A DNA stretch of 19,897 nucleotides. It comes from an uncultured Anaerovibrio sp. (lineage in GTDB: Bacteria; Bacillota; Negativicutes; Selenomonadales; Selenomonadaceae). Below, in pieces: positions 1-7,178 of this stretch. Position 1 is the first letter of the stretch. Every line of letters starts with the position of its first letter. The stretch covers positions 1 through 19,897 of the forward strand of contig CAKPVW010000035.1 in the NCBI GenBank assembly GCA_934196075.1. Reading direction: 5' to 3'. A model generated the notes under the pieces. It saw only the letters and a program-made list of their open reading frames with translations, was not told where the DNA came from and did no database searches. A program made the position numbers and the translations under genes.

Positions 1-471
1 GAATCTCCATGTCATGGCCAGTCCCTGTCTTTTAACTACATTGAATATATTTTTCTCCATACCATCAGCTACTTCCTCAATAGCTGTGGTAGCTGCCGCA
101 TCCAAAAGCATGGAAAAGCTGTATTTTCCCTCCTCAAAGGAACGGGTTACCTGATCTTCAATATCCTCTCCAATAGTGGCAGACATAATTACCACCTGGC
201 AGGCTTTTTGCAAATGTTTCCCTATGCTTTTGCCTTGCAGCTTTACTTCCAATGTATGGCCTTGATTATATACTGTCTGACTTTCTGCATTATAATCGTA
301 AATCTGCCAGATGCCCTTGGGCTGAATCAAAAGCTGCGCCTCCTGACAAGCATTATCTATCAGCTCCTGCTTGAAGTCCTCTGCCTTTTGCAGGCCTGCA
401 TATCTTCTAGTTTCTACTGGATCCACCGCCAAAATCGGTGCATTGTATATTGGCATTTGTTTCACTTCCAT
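1..471 (-). CDS. MetH-type reductive activation domain protein (partial, C-terminus outside window)
   Basis: The first 157 codons of a minus-strand gene are visible and its end lies left of the window. The translation starts MEVKQMPIYNAPILAVDP and contains ETRRYAGLQ, a segment LEVKLQGKSIGKHLQKACQ, then VVIMSATIGEDIEDQV and LLDAAATTAIEEVAD. This order matches stand-alone proteins related to the S-adenosylmethionine-binding activation domain of cobalamin-dependent methionine synthase (MetH). In that family the domain helps reductive remethylation of oxidised cobalamin, and many anaerobes encode it apart from the MetH catalytic domains. No Shine-Dalgarno precedes the ATG at 471. The in-frame ATG at 456 has GGAAGTG seven bases upstream and may be the true start. 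It is divergent from the small toxin unit. The assignment rests on motif recall only; a paralogue activating another corrinoid enzyme is possible. Confidence 0.7.
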   Translation of the reverse strand, partial: MEVKQMPIYNAPILAVDPVETRRYAGLQKAEDFKQELIDNACQEAQLLIQPKGIWQIYDYNAESQTVYNQGHTLEVKLQGKSIGKHLQKACQVVIMSATIGEDIEDQVTRSFEEGKYSFSMLLDAAATTAIEEVADGMEKNIFNVVKRQGLAMTWRF

Positions 472-518
472 GATTATTTATTACGCAATAATTGCTAAAG
501 CTATTTGTGATTGTAATG

Positions 519-547
519 ATTATATCTAAGGAAAAGATTATTTGCAA
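519..547 (-). promoter_or_regulatory. Sigma-70 type promoter for the MetH-activation-like gene
   Basis: On the minus strand TTGCAA (542-547) and TATAAT (519-524) are separated by exactly 17 bp. This predicts a transcript start near 512 and a leader of about 40 nt before the ATG at 471. Confidence 0.6.
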
Positions 548-575
548 TCAATTCGATTATAAATTTAATCGTGAA

Positions 576-586
576 TATGATATACT
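576..586 (+). promoter_or_regulatory. Likely -10 region of the toxin 1 promoter
   Basis: Overlapping TATGAT (576-581) and TATACT (581-586) lie 52-62 bases before the small-peptide ATG. The upstream DNA is very AT-rich, with no good -35 at the right distance, so only the -10 is supported. Confidence 0.4.
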
Positions 587-637
587 AAACAAGCCACAGC
601 CTCACCAGCTAATCTGGCCGGAGAGGAGGTTTACAAT

Positions 638-727
638 ATGACTTTTTTCGATTTTCTGCTCTCACTGCTAATCAGTGTTCTAGGTAGCATTCTAGGCACT
701 TTGATTTGGCAACTGCTAGGATGGTAG
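638..727 (+). CDS. 29-residue hydrophobic peptide, putative type I toxin (system 1)
   Basis: The frame encodes MTFFDFLLSLL followed by ISVLGSILGTLIWQLLGW, almost entirely a single membrane segment of about 22 residues. An excellent ribosome site, GAGAGGAGG, ends eight bases before the ATG, so a gene this short is very likely translated. A convergent promoter and shared terminator immediately downstream predict a short antisense RNA. The first 20 bases of the coding region are repeated in that RNA (see 821-840). This is the layout of the Fst/par and related type I toxin-antitoxin families, in which a small membrane peptide is repressed by an antisense RNA pairing at the start codon. The peptide sequence alone is too short to assign to a named family; the toxin role is inferred from hydrophobicity plus context. 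Confidence 0.75.
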   Translation: MTFFDFLLSLLISVLGSILGTLIWQLLGW

Positions 728-774
728 GAGCACCCATATTGTGGCACCTAGCTGGGCACGGTTTTTAACCGCGC

Positions 775-812
775 AAAAACGCCCCCACATGGCACGTGGA
801 GGCGTTTTCTTT
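775..812. terminator. Bidirectional intrinsic terminator shared by toxin 1 mRNA and its antisense RNA
   Basis: AAAACGCCCCCAC and GTGGAGGCGTTTT form a 13-bp stem with one mismatch around the loop ATGGCAC. T-runs follow on the plus strand (TTTTCTTTT) and on the minus strand (TTTTT), so it can stop transcription from both sides. Confidence 0.85.
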
Positions 813-820
813 TGGTCTAC

Positions 821-840
821 ATATGACCTTTTCGATTTCT
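821..840 (+). repeat. Direct repeat of the toxin 1 start region
   Basis: ATATGACCTTTTCGATTTCT repeats the toxin start region at 636-657 (ATATGACTTTTTTCGATTTT then CT), differing by one substitution and two missing T residues. The repeat sits at the predicted 5' end of the antisense RNA. This supplies complementarity to the toxin start codon outside the terminator. Confidence 0.75.
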
Positions 841-846
841 ACATCA

Positions 847-875
847 ATTATAACACTAGATACTTTTTTTTTCAA
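847..875 (-). promoter_or_regulatory. Promoter of antisense RNA 1
   Basis: On the minus strand TTGAAA (870-875) and TATAAT (847-852) are separated by 17 bp, a near-perfect sigma-70 promoter pointing towards the toxin gene. There is no protein gene for it to serve. Confidence 0.75.
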
Positions 876-900
876 CTGCTTCTCTAAAAAGAGATAATGT

Positions 901-916
901 TGTTTCACGTGAAACA
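901..916. promoter_or_regulatory. parS site (ParB/Spo0J-binding), copy 1
   Basis: TGTTTCACGTGAAACA is identical to the canonical bacterial parS sequence known from Bacillus subtilis and conserved widely. It lies in a larger perfect 24-bp palindrome (897-920). It is intergenic, between toxin unit 1 and the LysR gene. parS sites normally cluster around the replication origin, so this window may be origin-proximal. Confidence 0.9.
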
Positions 917-1005
917 ACATCAACTTATCTATTTCGGCTATAACTTGACGGAATTAAAACATAACTGTATGATAAACCAGTAGATTCAAAAAACAAGGTG
1001 ATGCC

Positions 1006-1890
1006 ATGATTGAATTGCCAACTATACAACAACTAAAATGCCTGCTATGCTATAGCAAAGAAAACAATTTTACCCGGGGCGCACAGCAGGCCAATATTAC
1101 CCAATCTGCCTTTAGTGCCCAAATCAAAAAACTGGAAGAAACTGTGGGCCTGGAGCTTATTCAGCGTACCAACAAAGGAAGTCATCTGACTCCCTCTGGA
1201 AAAAAAATGCTGGCCATTGCAGAAAAACACCTAACAGATTTGCAACAGGAAATATTAACACTTCGCCAAGAACAACAGCAGGTACCTGCCCTCTTAAAAA
1301 TCGGCGTTATGCGAACCCTAGGGGATGTACTAATGAACCGCCATGTACAACATTTCCAACAGGAGAAGAAGCCCATCGATCTAGTGGTTTATGATATGGA
1401 AAGCAGTGAAATATTAACAGACCTGCGGGATGATAAAATTGATTTAGCCTCTGTATACATGATTCATGCCAAACCCTTTGCTGAATATGAACAGGTTCAT
1501 CTAGGCTGGGACAAAATGGTATATTATGCCCCCTGTTTAACATTGCCTCATTCCACTGTAAGTCACAACGATATTATCAACTACCCTATGGTATATTATC
1601 CCACCAATTATTTCATTGAACAAACCATTAGTGAATACTTTCCTCAAAAACATCCGCCTCGAGCAGCTACCCTTTCCACTCCATATGCCATGGTACACTT
1701 TTGCCAGCAAAATCCGGCAGGAGCAATTCTGCCTCAACGACTCATAGAAGCTCTGGGTATATCCGATGGTATATATGCCCTACAGGAGCCATTACTACTA
1801 GATACCTGCATTGTATTCAAAAAGGACACACCTAAACGACCACATATCGAATTTTTTATAAACTATTTACGCCCCTATTTCATGGACTAA
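1006..1890 (+). CDS. LysR-family transcriptional regulator
   Basis: The 294-residue product has the length and architecture of LysR regulators. An N-terminal winged helix-turn-helix covers roughly residues 4-63, including FTRGAQQANITQSAFSAQI, the recognition-helix region, and LTPSGKKML. A linker helix rich in Q/E follows, then a periplasmic-binding-protein-like effector domain from about residue 95 (LLKIGVMRTLGDVL). The ATG is preceded by AAGGTG nine bases upstream. The MFS transporter follows on the same strand after a terminator and a 92-bp gap, so the regulator may control that transporter. The effector cannot be deduced from the sequence. The family call is firm; the target is an inference from position. 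Confidence 0.9.
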   Translation: MIELPTIQQLKCLLCYSKENNFTRGAQQANITQSAFSAQIKKLEETVGLELIQRTNKGSHLTPSGKKMLAIAEKHLTDLQQEILTLRQEQQQVPALLKIGVMRTLGDVLMNRHVQHFQQEKKPIDLVVYDMESSEILTDLRDDKIDLASVYMIHAKPFAEYEQVHLGWDKMVYYAPCLTLPHSTVSHNDIINYPMVYYPTNYFIEQTISEYFPQKHPPRAATLSTPYAMVHFCQQNPAGAILPQRLIEALGISDGIYALQEPLLLDTCIVFKKDTPKRPHIEFFINYLRPYFMD

Positions 1891-1898
1891 TTTTTCCA

Positions 1899-1940
1899 GA
1901 TAGTTGTCATCGTTTTTTGCGATAGCAGCTATCTTTTTAT
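1899..1940 (+). terminator. Terminator of the LysR gene
   Basis: GATAG (1899-1903) and CTATC (1929-1933) close an imperfect hairpin that also pairs ATCG with CGAT around a T-rich loop. It is followed by TTTTTAT. It begins eight bases after the stop codon. Confidence 0.6.
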
Positions 1941-2031
1941 TGCGTTATACAAATATCTTCATATTCACTATAATCTAAAGCGTTTTCTTTTATTAATTAA
2001 CTATAAATTAAGAAAGGCTGATGATTATTTT

Positions 2032-3255
2032 ATGGAAAAGGAACGATTATGGACCCGTGGCTTTATACTTGATACATTTATCAATCTAGGCATTTATATC
2101 ATCTATTATATGCTTATGGTAGTTATTGCTGTAGAAGCATTACATATGGGTGCCACTGTAGCAGAGGCTGGCCTGGCTACCGGCATCTATATTATCGGTG
2201 TACTGCTGGCCAGATTAATTGGTGGCCGCTATATTGAATTAATGGGCCGTAAGAAAATGCTCTACGCCGGGGTGATTTTTTATCTTCTGACCACAGTTCT
2301 CTATTTCGCTTTTAATTCTATGACTACTCTATATGGAGTACGACTGCTAAACGGCATTGGCTATGGTGTAGCTGCTACCGCCACCGGCACTATTATTGCC
2401 GGAGTTATTCCCCAGTCCCGCCGTGGCGAGGGCATTAACTATTTTGCTCTCAGCCTAAGCTTGGCTGCTGGTGTTGGTCCTCTGCTGGGCATGCTGCTGC
2501 AGGATTATTTCAGCTTTGCCCATATCGTTAACTTCTGCATTGCTATTTTAGGTGCTTGCCTTTTGGCTACTTTTTTCCTGCCTGTGGAAGAAATTGAGCT
2601 TTCTACCGAAAAGCTGGCAGAGCTAAAATCCTTCCGTTTGGATAATTTTATTGAACCTAGAGTATTGGCTATTTCCACCGTTGCCTTTTTCATGGGTATT
2701 TGCTACTCTGGTGTGCTTTCCTTCCTTGGTGCCTATACCAAGGAATTAGGTCTAGATGGTGCCGGCCCTATATTTTTCGTAGTCTACGCCATTGTTATTA
2801 CAGTAATTCGCCCCTTTGCCGGTGTAATGTTTGACCGCAAGGGTGAGGATTTCGTTATGTATCCTTGCTATCTGGCCCTGTTTATTGGCCTGATGCTTCT
2901 GGGACAGGCTCAGGGCATGGTGCTGATGATTGCGGCCAGCATCTTTATCGGCCTTGGCTATGGCACCTTCATGTCCAATGGTCAGGCTATCTGTGTCAAG
3001 CTTACTCCAGCCTATCGTTCTGGTATTGCTGTTTCCACCTATTTCATTATGCTGGATGTAGGTCTGGGCTTTGGCCCATATTTTCTGGGTGCCTTCAAAG
3101 AAATCATTGGCTTTAATGGTATCTATGAGGCCACTGCTGTAGGGGCTTTAGCCTGCGCAGCAATTTATTATTTAGCCTATGCTAGAAAACGCGACCGAAA
3201 TGCTCAGGAGGAATTGGCTGAAGATGATTCTATGGAGCAATCCATGGAAATGTAA
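2032..3255 (+). CDS. Major facilitator superfamily transporter
   Basis: The 407-residue product is an inner-membrane protein with about 12 hydrophobic segments in two halves, separated by a hydrophilic loop near residues 184-205 (LPVEEIELSTEKLAELKS). A motif-A-like stretch, GGRYIELMGRKK, lies at residues 64-75 in the cytoplasmic loop after helix 2. This is typical of drug:H+ antiporter-type (DHA1) and related efflux carriers. The C-terminus ends in an acidic tail (EELAEDDSMEQSMEM). The start ATG has only a weak, distant AAAGG upstream, so initiation is less certain than for its neighbours. Substrate is unknown. The nearby LysR gene suggests inducible expression; the gene ends in a terminator that contains parS. 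Confidence 0.85.
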   Translation: MEKERLWTRGFILDTFINLGIYIIYYMLMVVIAVEALHMGATVAEAGLATGIYIIGVLLARLIGGRYIELMGRKKMLYAGVIFYLLTTVLYFAFNSMTTLYGVRLLNGIGYGVAATATGTIIAGVIPQSRRGEGINYFALSLSLAAGVGPLLGMLLQDYFSFAHIVNFCIAILGACLLATFFLPVEEIELSTEKLAELKSFRLDNFIEPRVLAISTVAFFMGICYSGVLSFLGAYTKELGLDGAGPIFFVVYAIVITVIRPFAGVMFDRKGEDFVMYPCYLALFIGLMLLGQAQGMVLMIAASIFIGLGYGTFMSNGQAICVKLTPAYRSGIAVSTYFIMLDVGLGFGPYFLGAFKEIIGFNGIYEATAVGALACAAIYYLAYARKRDRNAQEELAEDDSMEQSMEM

Positions 3256-3295
3256 TATGCTATCTCCCTAAACTAAAAATAGCATATCTACGCCC

Positions 3296-3328
3296 AAGGA
3301 GATGTTTCACGTGAAACATCTCCTTTTT
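3296..3328 (+). terminator. MFS terminator built from a second parS site
   Basis: The 16 bases at 3303-3318, TGTTTCACGTGAAACA, are a perfect parS. They are extended outwards by AAGGAGA and TCTCCTT into a 30-bp perfect palindrome (3296-3325), followed by further T residues. It can act as an intrinsic terminator on RNA and as a ParB site on DNA. A weaker hairpin, ATATGCTAT with ATAGCATAT (3255-3287), precedes it directly at the stop codon. Confidence 0.85.
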
Positions 3329-3341
3329 GCTGGACAGTATT

Positions 3342-3481
3342 GAACCCCATGAGGGTTCTTTCCCTACAAACCCTCAAAATATTTTCCTTATTAAAAAACG
3401 CCATCCCCTCCCTTTAAGCGTGGAGAGTGTCAAATGTTGTGCTTTCACTCTCTGTTGATTAATCTTCAGAGTGCATTTTTT
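3342..3481. other. Intergenic stretch with two further hairpins
   Basis: GAACCC-CATGA-GGGTTC (3342-3358) is followed by TTTCC. CACTCT (3446-3451) pairs with AGAGTG (3468-3473) and is followed by CATTTTTTC. Both read as plus-strand terminators and may insulate the convergent MFS and toxin-antitoxin transcripts. No gene is seen here. Confidence 0.4.
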
Positions 3482-3489
3482 CGGCAACT

Positions 3490-3801
3490 TTATAGATAAT
3501 CAATATAATTCTGACGGCCATAAAAAATTCGCAGAATATATACTATTTTGTTTTTATCATCTACTCTATAAACCAAAATATAATTTTTTATTATAGCCTT
3601 ACGATACCCCCATTGTTTTAACCGAACATCATTACAATATTCATACATAAACGGATGGTTTTTAATTTTTTTATAACAAGCCTCAATTTCTTTGGCCAAA
3701 TCCAAAGCTGCTTGTCTATTTCCCAATATATTAGCTATATAATCAAATATGCCATCCCAATCACGTATGGCTGATGAGGTTATTTTTATTTCATATATCA
3801 T
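3490..3801 (-). CDS. RelE/ParE-superfamily toxin
   Basis: The 103-residue product begins MIYEIKITSSAIRDWDGIFDYI and ends RIFYGRQNYIDYL, with a central ALDLAKEIEACYKKIKNHP helix pair. This is the small beta-sheet plus helical-hairpin pattern of the RelE/ParE (plasmid stabilisation protein) superfamily. The conserved late segment YRKAIIKNYILVYRVDD and YILRIFYGRQ is typical. Members are either ribosome-dependent mRNA interferases or gyrase inhibitors; I cannot tell which from the sequence. The ATG overlaps the 3' end of the antitoxin gene by 11 bases, with GAGG upstream, implying translational coupling. High confidence in family, moderate in being active. Confidence 0.85.
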   Translation of the reverse strand: MIYEIKITSSAIRDWDGIFDYIANILGNRQAALDLAKEIEACYKKIKNHPFMYEYCNDVRLKQWGYRKAIIKNYILVYRVDDKNKIVYILRIFYGRQNYIDYL

Positions 3802-4051
3802 ATTTTAACCTCAGTTCTTGCAGGGCGCTGTCGGCATTCTTTACGTTTCCATGAACTATATCTGCTTCTGCCTCTGCTATCTTAGCATGTATGTCATATG
3901 AATGTATTATTTTTTCGTAATTTTCCATACTCATGATAACCATATCACCATAACCATTTTTTGTAATATAAATTGGTTCTCCTGATTCCTTGCACATATC
4001 AGAAATAGCAGAGGTATTTTTTAAATCTCTAATAGGTATAATTTTGGGCAT
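3791..4051 (-). CDS. Phd/YefM-family antitoxin
   Basis: MPKIIPIRDLKNTSAISDMC followed by GEPIYITKNGYGDMVIMSMENYEKI is the standard N-terminal DNA-binding fold of Phd/YefM antitoxins. The C-terminal part (AEAEADIVHGN onwards) would be the toxin-wrapping tail. The start at 4051 is chosen because AGGAGG (4060-4065) lies eight bases before this ATG, while an upstream in-frame GTG at 4060 overlaps that ribosome site. The product has 86 residues, normal for the family. It is first in a two-gene operon with its toxin, probably autorepressed at the promoter just upstream. Confidence 0.88.
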   Translation of the reverse strand: MPKIIPIRDLKNTSAISDMCKESGEPIYITKNGYGDMVIMSMENYEKIIHSYDIHAKIAEAEADIVHGNVKNADSALQELRLKYDI

Positions 4052-4075
4052 AATAACCACCTCCTGTATGTCATA

Positions 4076-4104
4076 ATTGTACCATTTTTATGCTATATCT
4101 TCAA
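4076..4104 (-). promoter_or_regulatory. Promoter of the Phd/RelE operon
   Basis: On the minus strand TTGAAG (4099-4104) and TACAAT (4076-4081) are spaced by 17 bp, 25 bp upstream of the antitoxin start codon. Confidence 0.65.
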
Positions 4105-4121
4105 TAACTGTATTTTTTTAC

Positions 4122-4239
4122 AAAATTCTAATTTGCAGGGCCATGCATCCCAGTTTTTTCGAGAGACAGCCGGAGGGGCATGGCATGCCTCAGTAAAGAG
4201 TAACATGATTTGCCAATCACCTCTACAAATCAGAATTTA
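4122..4239 (+). mobile_element. Mini mosaic element (118 bp) with inverted ends
   Basis: The left end AAATTCTAATTTGCAGGG (4123-4140) and right end CTCTACAAATCAGAATTT (4221-4238) are imperfect inverted repeats. The first 48 bp match the reverse complement of the right end of the 933-bp element at 13348-14280. The last 60 bp (from GGCATGCCTCAGTAAAGAG) match the reverse complement of that element's left end. Between them only GGAGGGGCATG remains, itself the start of the 195-bp module. The copy is therefore best read as an internally deleted derivative of the long element, in opposite orientation. It has no coding capacity and lies between a terminator and the antitoxin promoter. No clear target duplication was found. 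Confidence 0.75.
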
Positions 4240-4243
4240 AATA

Positions 4244-4285
4244 TAAAAAACAACCTTAGAGACTCCAATACTTGTCTCTAAGGTT
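4244..4285 (-). terminator. Terminator of the sulfate operon
   Basis: AACCTTAGAGAC (4252-4263) and GTCTCTAAGGTT (4274-4285) form a perfect 12-bp stem. On the minus strand it is followed by GTTTTTTA. It lies 24 bp after the cysN stop codon. Confidence 0.9.
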
Positions 4286-4308
4286 ATTTCTACGAGAAAA
4301 ATTATATT

Positions 4309-5943
4309 CTATATACTCCAGTCATTAGCGCCCATAACGGCATCCAACATGGTAGCTCGCAAAATAGCATTTGCAATACCATTGGCATCCTTTTTATCGG
4401 CATCAGCTATATCCTGCCAAGACTTATATGCAAAATTCAACTCCGCGCCTGCTGGCAGCACCAGCAAAACAATCACTCCAGCCAAATTCAAATGCCTTAC
4501 CACCTGGGCATAATCCTCTCCAGCCTCAGGAGCATAAAAATACGTATGCCGGCCGTTTCGCACCAGCTGCTGCTCAGCCTGACTAATCGCTTCAACAGAA
4601 ATCCCATCCTTTTCCGGCTGGAAAGCAATGGTAACGGCCTGCTGCCAATTCAAAGCACTGCGCATTCTAGCTGCCGCCCGCTGATTTCTATCCTTGTCCT
4701 CAGCCTCAATACTGCGAACCACGCCACAGGCTGCCGTCATATTGCTAATACGGTCAATAAGAATAAACTCACCCTGAGTACGATGCTGATTAAAGGTATC
4801 TATCACAATAGGCTCTACCATCGACAGCTGACAAAGGGCAATCTCATTTTTGTTCAAAGTATCTGTCTGAATATGCTGACCTGTATTAATATCTATGCCA
4901 TATTCAATCTTAGATAAAATGCCAGGAATTTTCTTTGTCCCCAAAAAGACAATAAAATTCTTTCCCACAGTCAAAGGCACATCATCCATCCACAAAATTT
5001 CTGCTGTGAAATTATCCCCCTGACTAATGCCGCTATCCTTTTCCAGCACGCAGCCACGAGATACATCCACCTCGCGGTTCAGCTGAATAGTTACCGGCAG
5101 GCCCTGCACTGCCTGCTGTTCCTCATGGTCAGCTACAATAATTTTCTTCACCTGAGCCTGCTCCCCGCTAGGCAGGGAAGTCACTGTATCTCCCACAGCT
5201 ATAGAGCCACTTTCCACCTGTCCCTGAAAGCCTCTGAATTCATGGTTAGGACGACATACCCGCTGAACTGGCAGATAAAAGCCTTTTTCCTCTCCCGCCC
5301 TTTCTGTTACATCCACATTTTCCAGATAAGGCAACAGGGCTGGCCCCTTATACCAAGGCATATTAGGCGAATAATTGGTAATATTATCCCCCTCTGTAGC
5401 CGAAACAGGAATCAGCTGAATATTCTCCAAGCCCATCTCCTTTTGCAGTTCTGCAATCTGCTTTTCAATAGCTTGGAAATTCTCCTCATCATAGCCTGTT
5501 AGATCCATTTTATTAATGGCAAAAACAAAATACCTAATGCCCATCAAAGCACAAATACGGGCATGACGGCGAGTCTGAGTCAGCACCCCCTGAGTGGCAT
5601 CCACCAGAATAACTGCCAAATCTGCAAAGGAAGCACCACAGGCCATGTTTCGGGTATATTCCTCGTGACCAGGGGTATCAGCGCAGATAAAACTGCGATT
5701 ATCCGTGGTAAAATAACGATAAGCCACGTCTATGGTAATTCCCTGCTCCCGCTCTGCCAGCAATCCGTCCAGCAATAGAGAATAATCAATAGCTCCCCCA
5801 CAGCTGCCAACCTTAGAATCCAGCAGCAGAGCCTCCTCCTGATCTGCATAAATCAATTTGGCATCATACAAAAGATGTCCTATCAGCGTAGATTTTCCAT
5901 CGTCCACACTGCCGCAGGTAATAAATTTCAACAAATCATTCAT
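4309..5943 (-). CDS. cysN: Sulfate adenylyltransferase GTPase subunit with degenerate APS-kinase-like tail
   Basis: CysN is the EF-Tu-like GTPase partner of CysD; together they make adenosine 5'-phosphosulfate (APS) from ATP and sulfate. All G motifs are present: GSVDDGKST (11-19), EREQGIT (64-70), DTPGHE (89-94) and NKMD (144-147), followed by the beta-barrel domains. The protein has 544 residues, longer than ordinary CysN (about 475) and shorter than CysNC fusions (about 630). From about residue 435 the tail VTIAFQPEKDGISVEAIS, then QQLVRNGRHTYFYAPE, aligns by eye with the start of APS kinase (CysC), whose GRHTYLLDGD strand it retains. The P-loop GLSGSGKST is replaced by QPEKDGISV and the middle is shortened, so it should not bind ATP. 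Its ATG overlaps the cysD stop by one base (TAATG). Confidence 0.93.
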   Translation of the reverse strand: MNDLLKFITCGSVDDGKSTLIGHLLYDAKLIYADQEEALLLDSKVGSCGGAIDYSLLLDGLLAEREQGITIDVAYRYFTTDNRSFICADTPGHEEYTRNMACGASFADLAVILVDATQGVLTQTRRHARICALMGIRYFVFAINKMDLTGYDEENFQAIEKQIAELQKEMGLENIQLIPVSATEGDNITNYSPNMPWYKGPALLPYLENVDVTERAGEEKGFYLPVQRVCRPNHEFRGFQGQVESGSIAVGDTVTSLPSGEQAQVKKIIVADHEEQQAVQGLPVTIQLNREVDVSRGCVLEKDSGISQGDNFTAEILWMDDVPLTVGKNFIVFLGTKKIPGILSKIEYGIDINTGQHIQTDTLNKNEIALCQLSMVEPIVIDTFNQHRTQGEFILIDRISNMTAACGVVRSIEAEDKDRNQRAAARMRSALNWQQAVTIAFQPEKDGISVEAISQAEQQLVRNGRHTYFYAPEAGEDYAQVVRHLNLAGVIVLLVLPAGAELNFAYKSWQDIADADKKDANGIANAILRATMLDAVMGANDWSI

Positions 5944-6851
5944 TAGAAATAACCCTCCCTTTTGCGGCGCTCCATACTGCCTGCGCCCTCATGGTCAATT
6001 ACCCGGCTGGTACGCTCTGACTCCACGGCACCCAAGGTTTCCTCCACAATGCCATCCAAGGTATCTGCCTCAGATTCCACCGCACCAGTAAGAGGATAAC
6101 ACCCCAGTGTCCGGAAACGGATTTTACGATTTTGAATATCTTCCGGCTTCAAGTTCAGCTTATCCACAATCCGATTATCATCAATCATCAGAATATTGCC
6201 ATCCCGCTCAATGCAAGGTCTTTCCTTGGCAAAATACAAGGACACAATATCCAGATTTTCCCGGCGGATATACTGCCAGATATCCTTCTCCGTCCAATTG
6301 GAAATAGGGAAAATTCTAATGCTTTCCCCCTTGTTAATCTGGGAATTATACAGCTTCCACATTTCCGGCCGTTGATTCTTTGGATCCCAAGCCTGGGCCG
6401 CATTGCGGAAAGAAAAAATTCTTTCTTTGGCTCTGGACTTCTCCTCATCCCTACGACCACCGCCAAAGGCCGCCGTAAAGCCATATTTGGCCAAGGCCTG
6501 CTTCAATGCCTGGGTTTTCATAATATCCGTATAGGAAGCACCATTATCAAAGGGATTAATCCCTGCCTGCAGTCCCTCTTCATTTTTGTATTCCAGCATT
6601 TCCAAACCATATTTCTTGGCCTGAGCATCACGAAACTCTATCATTTCATGAAATTTCCAAGTCGTATTTATATGTAAAAATGGAAAAGGAGGCTTTTCCG
6701 GATAAAAGGCCTTCAAGGCCAGATGCATCATTACAGAACTGTCCTTACCAATGGAATACAGCATAACCGGCTTTTCACATTCCGCCGCTACTTCCCGGAT
6801 AATATATATGGCTTCCGCCTCCAAGGCATCCAGATGCGATAGTTTTCCCAT
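5943..6851 (-). CDS. cysD: Sulfate adenylyltransferase subunit 2
   Basis: The 302-residue product is the catalytic ATP-pyrophosphatase subunit of the heterodimeric ATP sulfurylase. The PP-loop SIGKDSS is at residues 33-39. Other family signatures are [20 protein letters not shown] (residues 57-76), [20 protein letters not shown] (130-149) and [10 protein letters not shown]. Length agrees with the family. The start has GAGAGGAAG upstream at good spacing. It lies in the operon between the AprB-like ferredoxin gene (18-bp gap) and cysN (one-base overlap), so CysD and CysN are made in a coupled way. Function is secure. Confidence 0.96.
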   Translation of the reverse strand: MGKLSHLDALEAEAIYIIREVAAECEKPVMLYSIGKDSSVMMHLALKAFYPEKPPFPFLHINTTWKFHEMIEFRDAQAKKYGLEMLEYKNEEGLQAGINPFDNGASYTDIMKTQALKQALAKYGFTAAFGGGRRDEEKSRAKERIFSFRNAAQAWDPKNQRPEMWKLYNSQINKGESIRIFPISNWTEKDIWQYIRRENLDIVSLYFAKERPCIERDGNILMIDDNRIVDKLNLKPEDIQNRKIRFRTLGCYPLTGAVESEADTLDGIVEETLGAVESERTSRVIDHEGAGSMERRKREGYF

Positions 6852-6869
6852 AATTTTCTTCCTCTCTAT

Positions 6870-7178
6870 TCAATAGGCATTTGCCTGATTTTTTTCTACA
6901 GTTATTTTCTCAGTGTGCCCTTCCAGCTGCAGCTCCCAAACCAACCTGTCACGGCTGTCATGAGCATAAAGTCTGCCCCCGGCCCCACCTAGATTTGCAC
7001 TAAGATAATAAAAAATAGCATCCTTGGGGCAGGCCTTAACACAGGCTGTACACCCCCAGCAATCCCTTACATCCCGAATAGCCGCCTGGCCATCCTTAAT
7101 AACAAGCAGATTTCCCGGACATGCCTCAGCACAAAGACCACAACCAATACATTTATTTTTTTCAATGCTGATGCTCAT
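6870..7178 (-). CDS. aprB: AprB-like ferredoxin subunit of APS reductase
   Basis: The product binds two [4Fe-4S] clusters, with motifs CIGCGLCAEACP and CWGCTACVKACP, the CWGC spacing being characteristic of AprB-type proteins. A short C-terminal part (FYYLSANLGGAGGRLY onwards) replaces the longer tail of dissimilatory AprB (about 150 residues). In that enzyme AprB passes electrons to the FAD of AprA. The start at 7178 is preferred over the in-frame GTG at 7187 because GAGG lies eight bases before this ATG. It overlaps the end of the AprA-like gene by 17 bases. The symbol is given by homology and position; the likely role is assimilatory electron delivery. Confidence 0.82.
   Translation of the reverse strand: MSISIEKNKCIGCGLCAEACPGNLLVIKDGQAAIRDVRDCWGCTACVKACPKDAIFYYLSANLGGAGGRLYAHDSRDRLVWELQLEGHTEKITVEKNQANAY

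Larger units (their letters stand above)
770..840 (-). ncRNA. Predicted antisense antitoxin RNA (system 1), about 70 nt
   Basis: A consensus minus-strand promoter (847-875) predicts a start at about 840, and the hairpin at 775-812 followed by TTTTT on this strand ends the RNA near 770. Its 5' end, AGAAATCGAAAAGGTCATAT, is complementary to the toxin start region (636-657) apart from one mismatch and two single-base gaps. It can therefore pair both at the toxin start codon and over the shared terminator, as RNA II of the par/Fst system does. No expression data are available; this is inferred from promoter, terminator and complementarity. Confidence 0.7.

Noticed and set aside
208..498. Plus-strand frame of 96 codons at the left edge
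   Set aside because: It is the shadow of the minus-strand MetH-activation-like gene, whose translation has recognisable motifs, whereas this one has none.
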